Positions 34,901-49,399 of a stretch of DNA of 64,000 bases are shown here, one piece after another. The notes beneath the pieces are model-generated. The model had not been told where the DNA came from and made no database searches. It worked only from the letters and a program-made list of their open reading frames with translations. Source of the stretch: Ilex aquifolium (taxonomy: Eukaryota > Streptophyta > Magnoliopsida > Aquifoliales > Aquifoliaceae); the NCBI GenBank assembly GCA_951799425.1, contig OX637401.1, forward strand, positions 33,529,780 to 33,593,779. Reading direction: 5' to 3'. The stretch's first letter is position 1. Each line of letters starts with the position of its first letter. The position numbers and the translations under genes are program-made.

Positions 34901-36895
34901 TGTGACTAAAATGGTTTGGGATTCAAGAATTCTTTACAATGCCGCAAGAATCATCTTAATCAGAGACCGGAGTAAAAAGTTATGTCAGAAATACTAAAGA
35001 ATGGGAAATTACTTTTTTTTCTTAGTGGAGGGGAATGACCAACTATACCAAACTTCCATCACCATTTCGAACTTGTTAGAAGATGAATCACCAATTTTGA
35101 TCTCAATATATTGGTTAGGGTTTCAAGTTCTCATTTCAATGCCGCAAGAGTTAGCTCAATCCGTGTTCGGGAGAAAAAGTTATGTCCGATATACTATTTC
35201 ATTTTAAAGGTGGACTACTTATTACACCAAACTTGCGTTACAATAGAGCCCGTGCTAGAGGATTTTTCATGACTTTTGATGTGAATAAAATGGTTAGGGA
35301 TTCAAGAATTCTTTACAATGCCGCAAGAATCATCTTATTCAGAGACCGGAGTAAAAAGTTATGTCCGAAATACTAAAGAATGGGAAATTACTTTTTTTTC
35401 CTAGTGGAGGGGAATAACCAACTATACCAAACTTCCATCACCATTTCGAACTTGTTAGAAGATGAATCACCAATTTTGATCTCAATATATTGGTTAGGGT
35501 TTCAATTTCTCATTTCAATGCCGCAAGAGTTAGCTCAATCCGAGTTCGGGAGAAACAGTTATGTCCGATATACTATTTCATTTTAAAGGAGGACTACTTA
35601 TTACACCAAACTTGCGTTACAATAGAGCCCATGCTAGAGGATTTTTCATGACTTTTGATGTGAATAAAATGGTTTGGGATTCAAGAATTCTTTACAATGC
35701 CGCAAGAGTCATCTTAATCAGAGACCGGAGTAAAAAGTTATGTCAGAAATACTAAAGAATGGGAAATTACTTTTTTTTCTTAGTGGAGGGGAATGACCAA
35801 CTATACCAAACTTCCATCACCATTTCGAACTTGTTAGAAGATGAATCACCAATTTTGATCTCAATATATTGGTTAGGGTTTCAAGTTCTCATTTCAATGC
35901 CGCAAGAGTTAGCTCAATCCGTGTTCGGGAGAAAAAGTTATGTCCGATATACTATTTCATTTTAAAGGTGGACTACTTATTACACCAAACTTGCGTTACA
36001 ATAGAGCCCATGCTAGAGGATTTTTCATGACTTTTGATGTGAATAAAATGGTTAGGGATTCAAGAATTCTTTACAATGCCGCAAGAATCATCTTATTCAG
36101 AGACCGGAGTAAAAAGTTATGTCCGAAATACTAAAGAATGGGAAATTACTTTTTTTTCCTAGTGGAGGGGAATAACCAACTATACCAAACTTCCATCACC
36201 ATTTCGAACTTGTTAGAAGATGAATCACCAATTTTGATCTGAATATATTGGTTAGAGTTTCAAGTTCTCATTTCAATGCCGCAAGAGTTAGCTCAATCCG
36301 AGTTCGGGAGAAACAGTTATGTCCGATATACTATTTCATTTTAAAGGTGGACTACTTATTACACCAAACTTGCGTTACAATAGAGCCCATGCTAGAGGAT
36401 TTTTCATGACTTTTGATGTGAATAAAATGGTTAGGGATTCAAGAATTCTTTACAATGCAGCAAGAATCATCTTAATCAGAGACCGGAGTAAAAAGTTATG
36501 TCAGAAATACTAAAGAATGGGAAATTACTTTTTTTTCCTAGTGGAGGGGAATGGCCAACTATACCAAACTTCCATCACCATTTCAAACTTGTTGGAAGAT
36601 GAATCACCAATTTTGATCTCAATATATTGGTTATGGTTTCATGTTCTCTTTACAATGCCGCAAGAGTTAGCTCAATCCGAGTTCGGGAGAAAAAGTTATG
36701 TCCGATATACTATTTCATTTTAAAGGAGGACTACTTATTACACCAAACTTGCGTTACAATAGAGCCCATGCTAGAGGATTTTTCATGACTTTTGATGTGA
36801 ATAAAATGGTTAGGGATTCAAGAATTCTTTACAATGCCGCAAGAATCATCTTATTCAGAGACCGGAGTAAAAAGTTATGTCTGAAATACTAAAGA

Positions 36896-39800
36896 ATGGG
36901 AAATTACTTTTTTTTCCTAGTGGAGGGGAATGACCAACTATACCAAACTTCCATCACCATTTCGAACTTGTTAGAAGATGAATCACCAATTTTGATCTCA
37001 ATATATTGGTTAGGGTTTCAAGTTCTCATTTCAATGCCGCAAGAGTTAGCTCAATCCGAGTTCGGGAGAAAAAGTTATGTCCGATATACTATTTCATTTT
37101 AAAGGTGGACTACTTATTACACCAAACTTCCGTTACAATAGAGCCCATGCTAGAGGATTTTTCATGACTTTTGATGTGAATAAAATGGTTAGGGATTCAA
37201 GAATTCTTTACAATGCCGCAAGAATCATCTTAATCAGAGACCGGAGTAAAAAGTTATGTCTGAAATACTAAAGAATGGGAAATTACTTTTTTTTCCTAGT
37301 GGAGGGGAATGGCCAACTATACCAAACTTCCATCACCATTTCGAACTTGTTAGAAGATGAATCACCAATTTTGATCTCAATATATTGGTTAGAGTTTCAA
37401 GTTCTCATTTCAATGCCGCAAGAGTTAGCTCAATCCGAGTTCGGGAGAAACAGTTATGTCCGATATACTATTTCATTTTAAAGGAGGACTACTTATTACA
37501 CCAAACTTGCGTTACAATAGAGCCCCATGCTAGAGGATTTTTCATGACTTTTGATGTGAATAAAATGGTTAGGGATTCAAGAATTCGTTACAATGCAGCA
37601 AGAATCATCTTAATCAGAGACCGGAGTAAAAAGTTATGTCTGAAATACTAAAGAATGAGAAATTACTTTTTTTTCCTAGTGGAGGGGAATGGCCAACTAT
37701 ACCAAACTTCCATCACCATTTCGAACTTGTTAGAAGATGAATCACCAATTTTGATCTCAATATATTGGTTAGGGTTTCAATTTCTCATTTCAATGCCGCA
37801 AGAGTTAGCTCAATCCGAGTTCGGGAGAAACAGTTATGTCCGATATACTATTTCATTTTAAAGGAGGACTACTTATTACACCAAACTTGCGTTACAATAG
37901 AGCCCATGCTAGAGGATTTTTCATGACTTTTGATGTGAATAAAATGGTTTGGGATTCAAGAATTCTTTACAATGCCGCAAGAGTCATCTTAATCAGAGAC
38001 CGGAGTAAAAAGTTATGTCAGAAATACTAAAGAATGGGAAATTACTTTTTTTTCTTAGTGGAGGGGAATGACCAACTATACCAAACTTCCATCACCATTT
38101 CGAACTTGTTAGAAGATGAATCACCAATTTTGATCTCAATATATTGGTTAGGGTTTCAAGTTCTCATTTCAATGCCGCAAGAGTTAGCTCAATCCGTGTT
38201 CGGGAGAAAAAGTTATGTCCGATATACTATTTCATTTTAAAGGTGGACTACTTATTACACCAAACTTGCGTTACAATAGAGCCCGTGCTAGAGGATTTTT
38301 CATGACTTTTGATGTGAATAAAATGGTTAGGGATTCAAGAATTCTTTACAATGCCGCAAGAATCATCTTATTCAGAGACCGGAGTAAAAAGTTATGTCCG
38401 AAATACTAAAGAATGGGAAATTACTTTTTTTTCCTAGTGGAGGGGAATAACCAACTATACCAAATTTCCATCACCATTTCGAACTTGTTAGAAGATGAAT
38501 CACCAATTTTGATCTCAATATATTGGTTAGAGTTTCAAGTTCTCATTTCAATGCCGCAAGAGTTAGCTCAATCCGAGTTCGGGAGAAACAGTTATGTCCG
38601 ATATACTATTTCATTTTAAAGGTGGACTACTTATTACACCAAACTTGCGTTACAATAGAGCCCATGCTAGAGGATTTTTCATGACTTTTGATGTGAATAA
38701 AATGGTTAGGGATTCAAGAATTCTTTACAATGCAGCAAGAATCATCTTAATCAGAGACCGGAGTAAAAAGTTATGTCTGAAATACTAAAGAATGGGAAAT
38801 TACTTTTTTTTCCTAGTGGAGGGGAATGACCAACTATACCAAACTTCCATCACCATTTCGAACTTGTTAGAAGATGAATCACCAATTTTGATCTCAATAT
38901 ATTGGTTAGGGTTTCAAGTTCTCATTTCAATGCCGCAAGAGTTAGCTCAATCCGAGTTCGGGAGAAAAAGTTATGTCCGATATACTATTTCATTTTAAAG
39001 GTGGACTACTTATTACACCAAACTTCCGTTACAATAGAGCCCATGCTAGAGGATTTTTCATGACTTTTGATGTGAATAAAATGGTTAGGGATTCAAGAAT
39101 TCTTTACAATGCCGCAAGAATCATCTTAATCAGAGACCGGAGTAAAAAGTTATGTCTGAAATACTAAAGAATGGGAAATTACTTTTTTTTCCTAGTGGAG
39201 GGGAATGGCCAACTATACCAAACTTCCATCACCATTTCGAACTTGTTAGAAGATGAATCACCAATTTTGATCTCAATATATTGGTTAGAGTTTCAAGTTC
39301 TCATTTCAATGCCGCAAGAGTTAGCTCAATCCGAGTTCGGGAGAAACAGTTATGTCCGATATACTATTTCATTTTAAAGGAGGACTACTTATTACACCAA
39401 ACTTGCGTTACAATAGAGCCCATGCTAGAGGATTTTTCATGACTTTTGATGTGAATAAAATGGTTAGGGATTCAAGAATTCGTTACAATGCAGCAAGAAT
39501 CATCTTAATCAGAGACCGGAGTAAAAAGTTATGTCTGAAATACTAAAGAATGGGAAATTACTTTTTTTTCCTAGTGGAGGGGAATGGCCAACTATACCAA
39601 ACTTCCATCACCATTTCGAACTTGTTAGAAGATGAATCACCAATTTTGATCTCAATATATTGGTTAGGGTTTCAATTTCTCATTTCAATGCCGCAAGAGT
39701 TAGCTCAATCCGAGTTCGGGAGAAACAGTTATGTCCGATATACTATTTCATTTTAAAGGAGGACTACTTATTACACCAAACTTGCGTTACAATAGAGCCC

Positions 39801-40686
39801 ATGCTAGAGGATTTTTCATGACTTTTGATGTGAATAAAATGGTTTGGGATTCAAGAATTCTTTACAATGCCGCAAGAGTCATCTTAATCAGAGACCGGAG
39901 TAAAAAGTTATGTCAGAAATACTAAAGAATGGGAAATTACTTTTTTTTCTTAGTGGAGGGGAATGACCAACTATACCAAACTTCCATCACCATTTCGAAC
40001 TTGTTAGAAGATGAATCACCAATTTTGATCTCAATATATTGGTTAGGGTTTCAAGTTCTCATTTCAATGCCGCAAGAGTTAGCTCAATCCGTGTTCGGGA
40101 GAAAAAGTTATGTCCGATATACTATTTCATTTTAAAGGTGGACTACTTATTACACCAAACTTGCGTTACAATAGAGCCCATGCTAGAGGATTTTTCATGA
40201 CTTTTGATGTGAATAAAATGGTTAGGGATTCAAGAATTCTTTACAATGCCGCAAGAATCATCTTATTCAGAGACCGGAGTAAAAAGTTATGTCCGAAATA
40301 CTAAAGAATGGGAAATTACTTTTTTTTCCTAGTGGAGGGGAATAACCAACTATACCAAATTTCCATCACCATTTCGAACTTGTTAGAAGATGAATCACCA
40401 ATTTTGATCTCAATATATTGGTTAGAGTTTCAAGTTCTCATTTCAATGCCGCAAGAGTTAGCTCAATCCGAGTTCGGGAGAAACAGTTATGTCCGATATA
40501 CTATTTCATTTTAAAGGTGGACTACTTATTACACCAAACTTGCGTTACAATAGAGCCCATGCTAGAGGATTTTTCATGACTTTTGATGTGAATAAAATGG
40601 TTAGGTATTCAAGAATTCTTTACAATGCAGCAAGAATCATCTTAATCAGAGACCGGAGTAAAAAGTTATGTCAGAAATACTAAAGA
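36896..40686 (+). repeat. Five-unit (1895 bp) block repeated in tandem, lacking H units
   Basis: Private GAATTCGTTA (37581, 39476) and CAAATTTCC (38461, 40356) recur at 1895 bases. The block lies in a 19-unit stretch without any H variant. The first copy alone has an extra C in GAGCCCCATGC near 37524. Confidence 0.85.
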
Positions 40687-42580
40687 ATGGGAAATTACTT
40701 TTTTTTCCTAGTGGAGGGGAATGGCCAACTATACCAAACTTCCATCACCATTTCAAACTTGTTGGAAGATGAATCACCAATTTTGATCTCAATATATTGG
40801 TTATGGTTTCATGTTCTCTTTACAATGCCGCAAGAGTTAGCTCAATCCGAGTTCGGGAGAAAAAGTTATGTCCGATATACTATTTCATTTTAAAGGAGGA
40901 CTACTTATTACACCAAACTTGCGTTACAATAGAGCCCATGCTAGAGGATTTTTCATGACTTTTGATGTGAATAAAATGGTTAGGGATTCAAGAATTCTTT
41001 ACAATGCCGCAAGAATCATCTTATTCAGAGACCGGAGTAAAAAGTTATGTCTGAAATACTAAAGAATGGGAAATTACTTTTTTTTCCTAGTGGAGGGGAA
41101 TGACCAACTATACCAAACTTCCATCACCATTTCGAACTTGTTAGAAGATGAATTACCAATTTTGATCTCAATATATTGGTTAGAGTTTCAAGTTCTCATT
41201 TCAATGCCGCAAGAGTTAGCTCAATCCGAGTTCGGGAGAAAAAGTTATGTCCGATATACTATTTCATTTTAAAGGTGGACTACTTATTACACCAAACTTC
41301 CGTTACAATAGAGCCCATGCTAGAGGATTTTTCATGACTTTTGATGTGAATAAAATGGTTAGGGATTCAAGAATTCTTTACAATGCCGCAAGAATCATCT
41401 TATTCAGAGACCGGAGTAAAAAGTTATGTCAGAAATACTAAAGAATGAGAAATTACTTATTTTTCCTAGTGGAGGGGATGACCAACTATACCAAACTTCC
41501 ATCACCATTTCGAACTTGTTAGAAGATGAATCACCAATTTTGATCTCAATATATTGGTTAGGGTTTCAAGTTCTCATTTCAATGCCGCATGAGTTAGCTC
41601 AATCCGAGTTCGGGAGAAAAAGTTATGTCCGATATACTATTTCATTTTAAAGGAGGACTACTTATTACACCAAACTTGCGTTACAATAGAGCCCATGCTA
41701 GAGGATTTTTCATGACTTTTGATGTGAATAAAATGGTTAGGGATTCAAGAATTCTTTACAATGCAGCAAGAATCATCTTAATCAGAGACCGGAGTAAAAA
41801 GTTATGTCAGAAATACTAAAGAATGGGAAATTACTTTTTTTTCCTAGTGGAGGGGAATGGCCAACTATACCAAACTTCCATCACCATTTCAAACTTGTTG
41901 GAAGATGAATCACCAATTTTGATCTCAATATATTGGTTTTGGTTTCATGTTCTCTTTACAATGCCGCAAGAGTTAGCTCAATCCGAGTTCGGGAGAAAAA
42001 GTTATGTCCGATATACTATTTCATTTTAAAGGTGGACTACTTATTACACCAAACTTCCGTTACAATAGAGCCCATGCTAGAGGATTTTTCATGACTTTTG
42101 ATGTGAATAAAATGGTTAGGGATTCAAGAATTCGTTACAATGCAGCAAGAATCATCTTAATCAGAGACCGGAGTAAAAAGTTATGTCTGAAATACTAAAG
42201 AATGGGAAATTACTTTTTTTTCCTAGTGGAGGGGAATGGCCAACTATACCAAACTTCCATCACCATTTCGAACTTGTTAGAAGATGAATCACCAATTTTG
42301 ATCTCAATATATTGGTTAGGGTTTCAATTTCTCATTTCAATGCCGCAAGAGTTAGCTCAATCCGAGTTCGGGAGAAACAGTTATGTCCGATATACTATTT
42401 CATTTTAAAGGAGGACTACTTATTACACCAAACTTGCGTTACAATAGAGCCCATGCTAGAGGATTTTTCATGACTTTTGATGTGAATAAAATGGTTTGGG
42501 ATTCAAGAATTCTTTACAATGCCGCAAGAGTCATCTTAATCAGAGACCGGAGTAAAAAGTTATGTCTGAAATACTAAAGA

Positions 42581-45500
42581 ATGGGAAATTACTTTTTTTT
42601 CCTAGTGGAGGGGAATGGCCAACTATACCAAACTTCCATCACCATTTCGAACTTGTTAGAAGATGAATCACCAATTTTGATCTCAATATATTGGTTAGGG
42701 TTTCAAGTTCTCATTTCAATGCCGCAAGAGTTAGCTCAATCCGAGTTCGGGAGAAACAGTTATGTCCGATATACTATTTCATTTTAAAGGAGGACTACTT
42801 ATTACACCAAACTTGCGTTACAATAGAGCCCATGCTAGAGGATTTTTCATGACTTTTGATGTGAATAAAATGGTTAGGGATTCAAGAATTCGTTACAATG
42901 CAGCAAGAATCATCTTAATCAGAGACCGGAGTAAAAAGTTATGTCTGAAATACTAAAGAATGGGAAATTACTTTTTTTTCCTAGTGGAGGGGAATGGCCA
43001 ACTATACCAAACTTCCATCACCATTTCGAACTTGTTAGAAGATGAATCACCAATTTTGATCTCAATATATTGGTTAGGGTTTCAATTTCTCATTTCAATG
43101 CCGCAAGAGTTAGCTCAATCCGAGTTCGGGAGAAACAGTTATGTCCGATATACTATTTCATTTTAAAGGAGGACTACTTATTACACCAAACTTGCGTTAC
43201 AATAGAGCCCATGCTAGAGGATTTTTCATGACTTTTGATGTGAATAAAATGGTTTGGGATTCAAGAATTCTTTACAATGCCGCAAGAGTCATCTTAATCA
43301 GAGACCGGAGTAAAAAGTTATGTCAGAAATACTAAAGAATGGGAAATTACTTTTTTTTCCTAGTGGAGGGGAATGGCCAACTATACCAAACTTCCATCAC
43401 CATTTCAAACTTGTTGGAAGATGAATCACCAATTTTGATCTCAATATATTGGTTATGGTTTCATGTTCTCTTTACAATGCCGCAAGAGTTAGCTCAATCC
43501 GAGTTCGGGAGAAAAAGTTATGTCCGATATACTATTTCATTTTAAAGGAGGACTACTTATTACACCAAACTTGCGTTACAATAGAGCCCATGCTAGAGGA
43601 TTTTTCATGACTTTTGATGTGAATAAAATGGTTAGGGATTCAAGAATTCTTTACAATGCCGCAAGAATCATCTTATTCAGAGACCGGAGTAAAAAGTTAT
43701 GTCTGAAATACTAAAGAATGGGAAATTACTTTTTTTTCCTAGTGGAGGGGAATGACCAACTATACCAAACTTCCATCACCATTTCGAACTTGTTAGAAGA
43801 TGAATGACCAATTTTGATCTCAATATATTGGTTAGAGTTTCAAGTTCTCATTTCAATGCCGCAAGAGTTAGCTCAATCCGAGTTCGGGAGAAAAAGTTAT
43901 GTCCGATATACTATTTCATTTTAAAGGTGGACTACTTATTACACCAAACTTCCGTTACAATAGAGCCCATGCTAGAGGATTTTTCATGACTTTTGATGTG
44001 AATAAAATGGTTAGGGATTCAAGAATTCTTTACAATGCCGCAAGAATCATCTTATTCAGAGACCGGAGTAAAAAGTTATGTCAGAAATACTAAAGAATGA
44101 GAAATTACTTTTTTTTCCTAGTGGAGGGGATGACCAACTATACCAAACTTCCATCACCATTTCGAACTTGTTAGAAGATGAATCACCAATTTTGATCTCA
44201 ATATATTGGTTAGGGTTTCAAGTTCTCATTTCAATGCCGCATGAGTTAGCTCAATCCGAGTTCGGGAGAAAAAGTTATGTCCGATATACTATTTCATTTT
44301 AAAGGAGGACTACTTATTACACCAAACTTGCGTTACAATAGAGCCCATGCTAGAGGATTTTTCATGACTTTTGATGTGAATAAAATGGTTAGGGATTCAA
44401 GAATTCTTTACAATGCAGCAAGAATCATCTTAATCAGAGACCGGAGTAAAAAGTTATGTCCGAAATACTAAAGAATGGGAAATTACTTTTTTTTCCTAGT
44501 GGAGGGGAATGGCCAACTATACCAAACTTCCATCACCATTTCGAACTTGTTAGAAGCTGAATCACCAATTTTGATCTCAATATATTGGTTAGGGTTTCAA
44601 TTTCTCATTTCAATGCCGCAAGAGTTAGCTCAATCCGAGTTCGGGAGAAACAGTTATGTCCGATATACTATTTCATTTTAAAGGTGGACTACTTATTACA
44701 CCAAACTTGCGTTACAATAGAGCCCATGCTAGAGGATTTTTCATGACTTTTGATGTGAATAAAATGGTTTGGGATTCAAGAATTCTTTACAATGCCGCAA
44801 GAATCATCTTAATCAGAGACCGGAGTAAAAAGTTATGTCAGAAATACTAAAGAATGGGAAATTACTTTTTTTTCTTAGTGGAGGGGAATGACCAACTATA
44901 CCAAACTTCCATCACCATTTCGAACTTGTTAGAAGCTGAATCACCAATTTTGATCTCAATATATTGGTTAGGGTTTCAAGTTCTCATTTCAATGCCGCAA
45001 GAGTTAGCTCAATCCGAGTTCGGGAGAAAAAGTTATGTCCGATATACTATTTCATTTTAAAGGAGGACTACTTATTACACCAAACTTGCGTTACAATAGA
45101 GCCCATGCTAGAGGATTTTTCATGACTTTTGATGTGAATAAAATGGTTAGGGATTCAAGAATTCTTTACAATGCCGCAAGAATCATCTTATTCAGAGACC
45201 GGAGTAAAAAGTTATGTCTGAAATACTAAAGAATGGGAAATTACTTTTTTTTCCTAGTGGAGGGGAATGACCAACTATACCAAACTTCCATCACCATTTC
45301 GAACTTGTTAGAAGATGAATGACCAATTTTGATCTCAATATATTGGTTAGAGTTTCAAGTTCTCATTTCAATGCCGCAAGAGTTAGCTCAATCCGAGTTC
45401 GGGAGAAAAAGTTATGTCCGATATACTATTTCATTTTAAAGGTGGACTACTTATTACACCAAACTTCCGTTACAATAGAGCCCATGCTAGAGGATTTTTC

Positions 45501-48500
45501 ATGACTTTTGATGTGAATAAAATGGTTAGGGATTCAAGAATTCTTTACAATGCCGCAAGAATCATCTTAATCAGAGACCGGAGTAAAAAGTTATGTCTGA
45601 AATACTAAAGAATGGGAAATTACTTTTTTTTCCTAGTGGAGGGGAATGGCCAACTATACCAAACTTCCATCACCATTTCGAACTTGTTAGAAGATGAATC
45701 ACCAATTTTGATCTCAATATATTGGTTAGGGTTTCAAGTTCTCATTTCAATGCCGCAAGAGTTAGCTCAATCCGAGTTCGGGAGAAACAGTTATGTCCGA
45801 TATACTATTTCATTTTAAAGGAGGACTACTTATTACACCAAACTTGCGTTACAATAGAGCCCATGCTAGAGGATTTTTCATGACTTTTGATGTGAATAAA
45901 ATGGTTAGGGATTCAAGAATTCGTTACAATGCAGCAAGAATCATCTTAATCAGAGACCGGAGTAAAAAGTTATGTCTGAAATACTAAAGAATGGGAAATT
46001 ACTTTTTTTTCCTAGTGGAGGGGAATGGCCAACTATACCAAACTTCCATCACCATTTCGAACTTGTTAGAAGATGAATCACCAATTTTGATCTCAATATA
46101 TTGGTTAGGGTTTCAATTTCTCATTTCAATGCCGCAAGAGTTAGCTCAATCCGAGTTCGGGAGAAACAGTTATGTCCGATATACTATTTCATTTTAAAGG
46201 AGGACTACTTATTACACCAAACTTGCGTTACAATAGAGCCCATGCTAGAGGATTTTTCATGACTTTTGATGTGAATAAAATGGTTTGGGATTCAAGAATT
46301 CTTTACAATGCCGCAAGAGTCATCTTAATCAGAGACCGGAGTAAAAAGTTATGTCAGAAATACTAAAGAATGGGAAATTACTTTTTTTTCCTAGTGGAGG
46401 GGAATGGCCAACTATACCAAACTTCCATCACCATTTCAAACTTGTTGGAAGATGAATCACCAATTTTGATCTCAATATATTGGTTATGGTTTCATGTTCT
46501 CTTTACAATGCCGCAAGAGTTAGCTCAATCCGAGTTCGGGAGAAAAAGTTATGTCCGATATACTATTTCATTTTAAAGGAGGACTACTTATTACACCAAA
46601 CTTGCGTTACAATAGAGCCCATGCTAGAGGATTTTTCATGACTTTTGATGTGAATAAAATGGTTAGGGATTCAAGAATTCTTTACAATGCCGCAAGAATC
46701 ATCTTATTCAGAGACCGGAGTAAAAAGTTATGTCTGAAATACTAAAGAATGGGAAATTACTTTTTTTTCCTAGTGGAGGGGAATGACCAACTATACCAAA
46801 CTTCCATCACCATTTCGAACTTGTTAGAAGATGAATGACCAATTTTGATCTCAATATATTGGTTAGAGTTTCAAGTTCTCATTTCAATGCCGCAAGAGTT
46901 AGCTCAATCCGAGTTCGGGAGAAAAAGTTATGTCCGATATACTATTTCATTTTAAAGGTGGACTACTTATTACACCAAACTTCCGTTACAATAGAGCCCA
47001 TGCTAGAGGATTTTTCATGACTTTTGATGTGAATAAAATGGTTAGGGATTCAAGAATTCTTTACAATGCCGCAAGAATCATCTTATTCAGAGACCGGAGT
47101 AAAAAGTTATGTCAGAAATACTAAAGAATGAGAAATTACTTTTTTTTCCTAGTGGAGGGGATGACCAACTATACCAAACTTCCATCACCATTTCGAACTT
47201 GTTAGAAGATGAATCACCAATTTTGATCTCAATATATTGGTTAGGGTTTCAAGTTCTCATTTCAATGCCGCATGAGTTAGCTCAATCCGAGTTCGGGAGA
47301 AAAAGTTATGTCCGATATACTATTTCATTTTAAAGGAGGACTACTTATTACACCAAACTTGCGTTACAATAGAGCCCATGCTAGAGGATTTTTCATGACT
47401 TTTGATGTGAATAAAATGGTTAGGGATTCAAGAATTCTTTACAATGCAGCAAGAATCATCTTAATCAGAGACCGGAGTAAAAAGTTATGTCCGAAATACT
47501 AAAGAAAGGGAAATTACTTTTTTTTCCTAGTGGAGGGGAATGGCCAACTATACCAAACTTCCATCACCATTTCGAACTTGTTAGAAGCTGAATCACCAAT
47601 TTTGATCTCAATATATTGGTTAGGGTTTCAATTTCTCATTTCAATGCCGCAAGAGTTAGCTCAATCCGAGTTCGGGAGAAACAGTTATGTCCGATATACT
47701 ATTTCATTTTAAAGGTGGACTACTTATTACACCAAACTTGCGTTACAATAGAGCCCATGCTAGAGGATTTTTCATGACTTTTGATGTGAATAAAATGGTT
47801 TGGGATTCAAGAATTCTTTACAATGCCGCAAGAATCATCTTAATCAGAGACCGGAGTAAAAAGTTATGTCAGAAATACTAAAGAATGGGAAATTACTTTT
47901 TTTTCTTAGTGGAGGGGAATGACCAACTATACCAAACTTCCATCACCATTTCGAACTTGTTAGAAGCTGAATCACCAATTTTGATCTCAATATATTGGTT
48001 AGGGTTTCAAGTTCTCATTTCAATGCCGCAAGAGTTAGCTCAATCCGAGTTCGGGAGAAAAAGTTATGTCCGATATACTATTTCATTTTAAAGGAGGACT
48101 ACTTATTACACCAAACTTGCGTTACAATAGAGCCCATGCTAGAGGATTTTTCATGACTTTTGATGTGAATAAAATGGTTAGGGATTCAAGAATTCTTTAC
48201 AATGCCGCAAGAATCATCTTATTCAGAGACCGGAGTAAAAAGTTATGTCTGAAATACTAAAGAATGGGAAATTACTTTTTTTTCCTAGTGGAGGGGAATG
48301 ACCAACTATACCAAACTTCCATCACCATTTCGAACTTGTTAGAAGATGAATGACCAATTTTGATCTCAATATATTGGTTAGAGTTTCAAGTTCTCATTTC
48401 AATGCCGCAAGAGTTAGCTCAATCCGAGTTCGGGAGAAAAAGTTATGTCCGATATACTATTTCATTTTAAAGGTGGACTACTTATTACACCAAACTTCCG

Positions 48501-48641
48501 TTACAATAGAGCCCATGCTAGAGGATTTTTCATGACTTTTGATGTGAATAAAATGGTTAGGGATTCAAGAATTCTTTACAATGCCGCAAGAATCATCTTA
48601 TTCAGAGACCGGAGTAAAAAGTTATGTCAGAAATACTAAAG
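42581..48641 (+). repeat. Eight-unit (3031 bp) block repeated, with a four-unit marker rhythm
   Basis: TGAATGACC, a private change of the L unit, occurs at 43801, 45316, 46832 and 48347. Spacings are 1515, 1516 and 1515 bases, and the full eight-unit order repeats at 3031. A four-unit duplication followed by an eight-unit duplication would produce this. Confidence 0.9.
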
Positions 48642-49399
48642 AATGAGAAATTACTTTTTTTTCCTAGTGGAGGGGATGACCAACTATACCAAACTTCCAT
48701 CACCATTTCGAACTTGTTAGAAGATGAATCACCAATTTTGATCTCAATATATTGGTTAGGGTTTCAAGTTCTCATTTCAATGCCGCATGAGTTAGCTCAA
48801 TCCGAGTTCGGGAGAAAAAGTTATGTCCGATATACTATTTCATTTTAAAGGAGGACTACTTATTACACCAAACTTGCGTTACAATAGAGCCCATGCTAGA
48901 GGATTTTTCATGACTTTTGATGTGACTAAAATGGTTTGGGATTCAAGAATTCTTTACAATGCCGCAAGAATCATCTTAATCAGAGACCGGAGTAAAAAGT
49001 TATGTCAGAAATACTAAAGAATGGGAAATTACTTTTTTTTCTTAGTGGAGGGGAATGACCAACTATACCAAACTTCCATCACCATTTCGAACTTGTTAGA
49101 AGATGAATCACCAATTTTGATCTCAATATATTGGTTAGGGTTTCAAGTTCTCATTTCAATGCCGCAAGAGTTAGCTCAATCCGTGTTCGGGAGAAAAAGT
49201 TATGTCCGATATACTATTTCATTTTAAAGGTGGACTACTTATTACACCAAACTTGCGTTACAATAGAGCCCATGCTAGAGGATTTTTCATGACTTTTGAT
49301 GTGAATAAAATGGTTAGGGATTCAAGAATTCTTTACAATGCCGCAAGAATCATCTTATTCAGAGACCGGAGTAAAAAGTTATGTCCGAAATACTAAAGA

